Shown here one piece after another: positions 61,823 to 64,000 of a DNA stretch of 64,000 nt (its first letter is position 1; every line of letters starts with the position of its first letter). The notes under the pieces were generated by a model. It saw only the letters and a list, made by a program, of their open reading frames with translations, did no database searches and had not been told where the DNA came from. The stretch is from Streptomyces sp. Alt3 (GTDB taxonomy: Bacteria; Actinomycetota; Actinomycetes; Streptomycetales; Streptomycetaceae), in assembly GCF_030719215.1 (NCBI RefSeq), contig NZ_CP120983.1:8246001-8310000 (forward strand). Reading direction: 5' to 3'. Made by a program: the position numbers and the translations under genes.

Positions 61823-62386
61823 ATGGGTGCCTGGCGCGCAGAGCTCGCGTTCTGGCAGGCTGATCGAGTGAGTGGGAGTGCAGAGGCGTCCGGTAACCGG
61901 TTTCGGGATCGGCGCGAACGCAAGTACGGATACGACTTCATCGATGAGGTACTCGTGCAGTGTCCTCGATGTGACGGGTGCGCCACTGTCACGCCCCACC
62001 CCGGCAATCCTGCGGATGAGAAGGCCACCGGCTCCGGGAGCCTGGCCCCGCATCGGCGACTGCGGTGCACGGAGTGCGGCTTCTTCAAGGATCGGAAGGT
62101 CGACTCCGCCCTTGTGGGCAGCCCCGTCGATCCCTACTTCCAGCGACCTGTCTGGCTGCAGGCAAGCTGCTGCGGGAACGTGCTGTGGGCCTACAACACA
62201 CGCCATCTGGATCTGCTGGAAGCCTATGTGCAGGCCAAGCTGCGTGAGCGCGGAGAGCTCGCGCCCTGGGCCCCGACGAGTCTGGTCGAGCGGCTTCCCA
62301 CCTGGCTCAAGACTGCGAAGAACCGGACCGAGATCTTGCGGGCGATCAAGCGTTTGCGCTCCACGTCACCGGCCGGTGGCGGGTGA
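61823..62386 (+). CDS. Zinc-ribbon-containing hypothetical protein
   Basis: The protein has 187 residues from ATG 61823; a GTG at 61868 would give 172 residues, and neither has a strong ribosome site. CPRCDGC and CTECGF form a four-Cys zinc ribbon; the C-terminal part (VDPYFQRPVWLQASCCGNVLWAYN, HLDLLEAYVQAKLRER, LPTWLKTAKNR) has a pattern I recall in many Streptomyces genomes. Function unknown. It may bind nucleic acid. Confidence 0.75.
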   Translation: MGAWRAELAFWQADRVSGSAEASGNRFRDRRERKYGYDFIDEVLVQCPRCDGCATVTPHPGNPADEKATGSGSLAPHRRLRCTECGFFKDRKVDSALVGSPVDPYFQRPVWLQASCCGNVLWAYNTRHLDLLEAYVQAKLRERGELAPWAPTSLVERLPTWLKTAKNRTEILRAIKRLRSTSPAGGG

Positions 62387-62456
62387 TCGACCCTGCCGTG
62401 GCCAGAGCGAAGGCGCGCCGCTGAACCGCGTGGTCGCCTTTCCGTGATCCCCCCCC

Positions 62457-62506
62457 AGCCAGGCCTTTCAGGACGGACAGCGGGAGGCGTCCTGAAAGGC
62501 CTGGCT
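62457..62506 (-). terminator. Strong hairpin overlapping the end of the HEAT-repeat gene
   Basis: Perfect 18-base arms (AGCCAGGCCTTTCAGGAC and its complement) around a 14-base loop. The right arm and loop are coding for the last 13 codons and the stop lies in the left arm, so the terminator is built into the end of the gene. It may also stop transcription of the convergent zinc-ribbon gene. Confidence 0.8.
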
Positions 62507-63739
62507 CGTTCGAACAGGGGCAGGGCAGTCAGCGGGTAGGGGCGCCAGCCGTGTTCGGGCAGCGGCTCTCACCTCAGCGGTTTCCATGGGGTCATCGCGC
62601 AGTGCGGCGATCCGGTCCAGTGCCTCCGGGTTCGTGGGTGCCGAGGTGGTCCCCAGCAGCCGCGTCGTTCCCTGGCAGTCCCAGAGGGACTCGGTATACA
62701 CGTGCTCCAGGCCGTTCCCGTTGATGGCGGCGAGCGCTTTGAGGTATGCGGTCCGTTCGTGCGAGTGCGGGGTGTGCAGCCAGAAGCGCCGGAGGTAGGG
62801 GACGGCCTTGGCGGCGTCAGGGCCGAACCGGGCCAGGCGTCGGGCCGTCCGGTCGGGTCCGCACCAGGCCCGCGCCAGCCACTGTTCGGCGAGTTCGTTC
62901 ACGAGTCCTGGCAGAGCCTCCGGGCCGGGATGGTCGGCCAGAACCTCCGTACCCAGTTGAGCCAGCCAAGGGTGGTCCGCCCGCGCCCAGCCGCGCGCCG
63001 CCGGTACGGCAAGGGCGCCCAGAGACTCAACGGCCGGCCTGAGCAGGGGCAGAGGGCGCCGCCCGTCGGACGTGCCCAACGTGGGCACCAGCGGGATCAG
63101 TCCTTCAACGGGATCCCTGGAACTCAGGGCGCGCAGCGCGTCGGCCTTCGTGCGGCCCTCCGCACGGGCGTCGGCGAGCAGAGCGAGGAGTTCCGCGGTG
63201 CTGAGGCCGCTCAGCGACGGTCGCGGAACGAACGGCGAGCTCTGGACCTCGATCCCGAACCTTGTCCACGGCTCGGACCACAACGGAAGTTCCGGCTCCG
63301 TGCCGATCCGGGCGTGTGCGACGTCACCGAGGTCTTCCCACCACTCCGGTGGCCAGCGGGCTGACAGCGACTCCAGTACGCGTACCCAGTGCTCGCCTTC
63401 GCGGACATACGTCCGAAGCCCTTCCCTGGCGTCGCCCGATCCGGCGACGGCCACCAGTACCAGCACCTCGGAGGCCCGCAGGCAGGCCTCCTCGTCCCCC
63501 GCCAGCATGTCCACGATCGGCATGAGAGACAGGTCCAGATCACGGACCAGCCGCGCCAGGTACAGAGACCGTTCGTCGGACTGGTCCCACCGCCGGTCAC
63601 GGAGGATCCCGTCATGGACGAACGCGGCAGACCCCCGCGGCTCCCGGAAGGCTCGCACCGCACCCAGGCCGCGACCTCTTTGCAGCAGGCCTTCCACGGA
63701 GTCGGGGAGGGCATATGACATCTCGTACGCGTCGTTCAT
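62468..63739 (-). CDS. HEAT-repeat protein
   Basis: A 423-residue soluble protein starting at ATG 63739. Helical repeats fit degenerate HEAT motifs (SLMPIVDMLAGDEEACLRASEVLVLVA, DPVEGLIPLVPTLG, AALRDDPMETAEVRAAARTRL). A Trp-rich middle (RWPPEWWEDLGDVAHARIG) is unusual. No enzyme motif. The style is like the immunity or scaffold proteins scattered in Streptomyces arms. A weak GGTG site precedes the ATG. Confidence 0.8.
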   Translation of the reverse strand: MNDAYEMSYALPDSVEGLLQRGRGLGAVRAFREPRGSAAFVHDGILRDRRWDQSDERSLYLARLVRDLDLSLMPIVDMLAGDEEACLRASEVLVLVAVAGSGDAREGLRTYVREGEHWVRVLESLSARWPPEWWEDLGDVAHARIGTEPELPLWSEPWTRFGIEVQSSPFVPRPSLSGLSTAELLALLADARAEGRTKADALRALSSRDPVEGLIPLVPTLGTSDGRRPLPLLRPAVESLGALAVPAARGWARADHPWLAQLGTEVLADHPGPEALPGLVNELAEQWLARAWCGPDRTARRLARFGPDAAKAVPYLRRFWLHTPHSHERTAYLKALAAINGNGLEHVYTESLWDCQGTTRLLGTTSAPTNPEALDRIAALRDDPMETAEVRAAARTRLAPLPADCPAPVRTSQAFQDASRCPS

Positions 63740-63850
63740 CACCCGGCACCTTGCCCGACCCGGCCGCTGATCCGCCACGCGATATCCGCCAGGCCCCACC
63801 GGACCCGCCCTTCTGATCGAAACGCCGGCCCACGACGAAGACGGAGAGCG

Positions 63851-63942
63851 TCAGTCTCCATGCCGGTGGCGTCGTTCGGGAGCGGGTGGCAGTAAGGGGG
63901 TCACCCGCTCCCACAAGTCGTCCGGAACAAGACCAGGGCGCA
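63851..63942 (-). pseudogene. N-terminal fragment of an IS5-type transposase
   Basis: The minus-strand frame gives GLVPDDLWERVTPLLPPAPE, then RRHRHGD and TGA. This matches the first 30 residues of IS5-family transposases. It ends at 63851; the part downstream is lost. The rest of 63740-64000 has no gene. Confidence 0.6.
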
Positions 63943-64000
63943 CCCGAACACCTTGCCGACCAAGATCGTCAAGCACAAGACACAAGGCATCTCACTGTGC

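Overview
The window is very GC-rich and carries the gene content of a Streptomyces-type actinomycete: hybrid NRPS/PKS assembly line, TauD-type dioxygenase, MmyB-type XRE, IclR and PucR regulators, lipoprotein signal peptides, an HSP90-family protein and many decayed insertion sequences. No rRNA, tRNA or CRISPR array was seen. The density of IS debris and accessory genes suggests a variable, arm-like part of the chromosome (inference).

Region 1 (1-8.9 kb) is the right end of a biosynthetic cluster: a hybrid NRPS-PKS cut by the left edge (PCP / C-A-PCP / KS-KR-ACP / TE) and a non-haem iron dioxygenase. The adenylation pocket reads as a proline code and the PKS module has KS, KR and ACP but no acyltransferase. 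Proline plus one reduced acetate unit plus a TauD enzyme is the logic of the detoxin/rimosamide family (inference).

Region 2 (9-24 kb) holds two small membrane proteins, an ISAzo13 remnant, a GT39-like membrane glycosyltransferase, an OmpR-type two-component system, a divergent pair of paralogous helical-repeat proteins, and a tightly coupled HSP90-like ATPase plus a 1004-residue TPR protein, followed by a lipoprotein.

Region 3 (24-33 kb, mostly minus strand) has an MmyB-type XRE regulator overlapping an SDR gene, two more SDRs, remnants of an SDR and of a zinc alcohol dehydrogenase, an MFS exporter, a cytochrome P450 and a DUF3048 lipoprotein.

Region 4 (34-41 kb) is an insertion hot spot. 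A GNAT gene and a broken IS5 transposase lie between 15-bp inverted repeats. An intact IS701 element with a CTAG target duplication sits exactly at the edge of that unit. Decayed IS5-type fragments, a SUKH-type gene and a small membrane protein follow.

Region 5 (41.4-50.8 kb) is a carbohydrate locus: acetylxylan-esterase-like enzyme, IclR regulator, a 56-bp palindromic terminator, a FAD enzyme with a sugar-binding-like tail, a complete ABC sugar importer without its ATPase, and a secreted BNR-4 propeller protein like those of ulvan or rhamnose-glucuronate lyases. A shared operator-like motif precedes iclR and lies between the divergent FAD and ABC genes.

Region 6 (51-64 kb) mixes debris (truncated cyclophilin, recombinase, HNH nuclease, regulator and transposase pieces) with intact genes: a thioredoxin-fold protein lacking CxxC, a PucR regulator divergent from a ferredoxin reductase-desaturase pair, an ankyrin/HEAT protein, a GH10 xylanase lipoprotein, a zinc-ribbon protein and a second HEAT-repeat protein.
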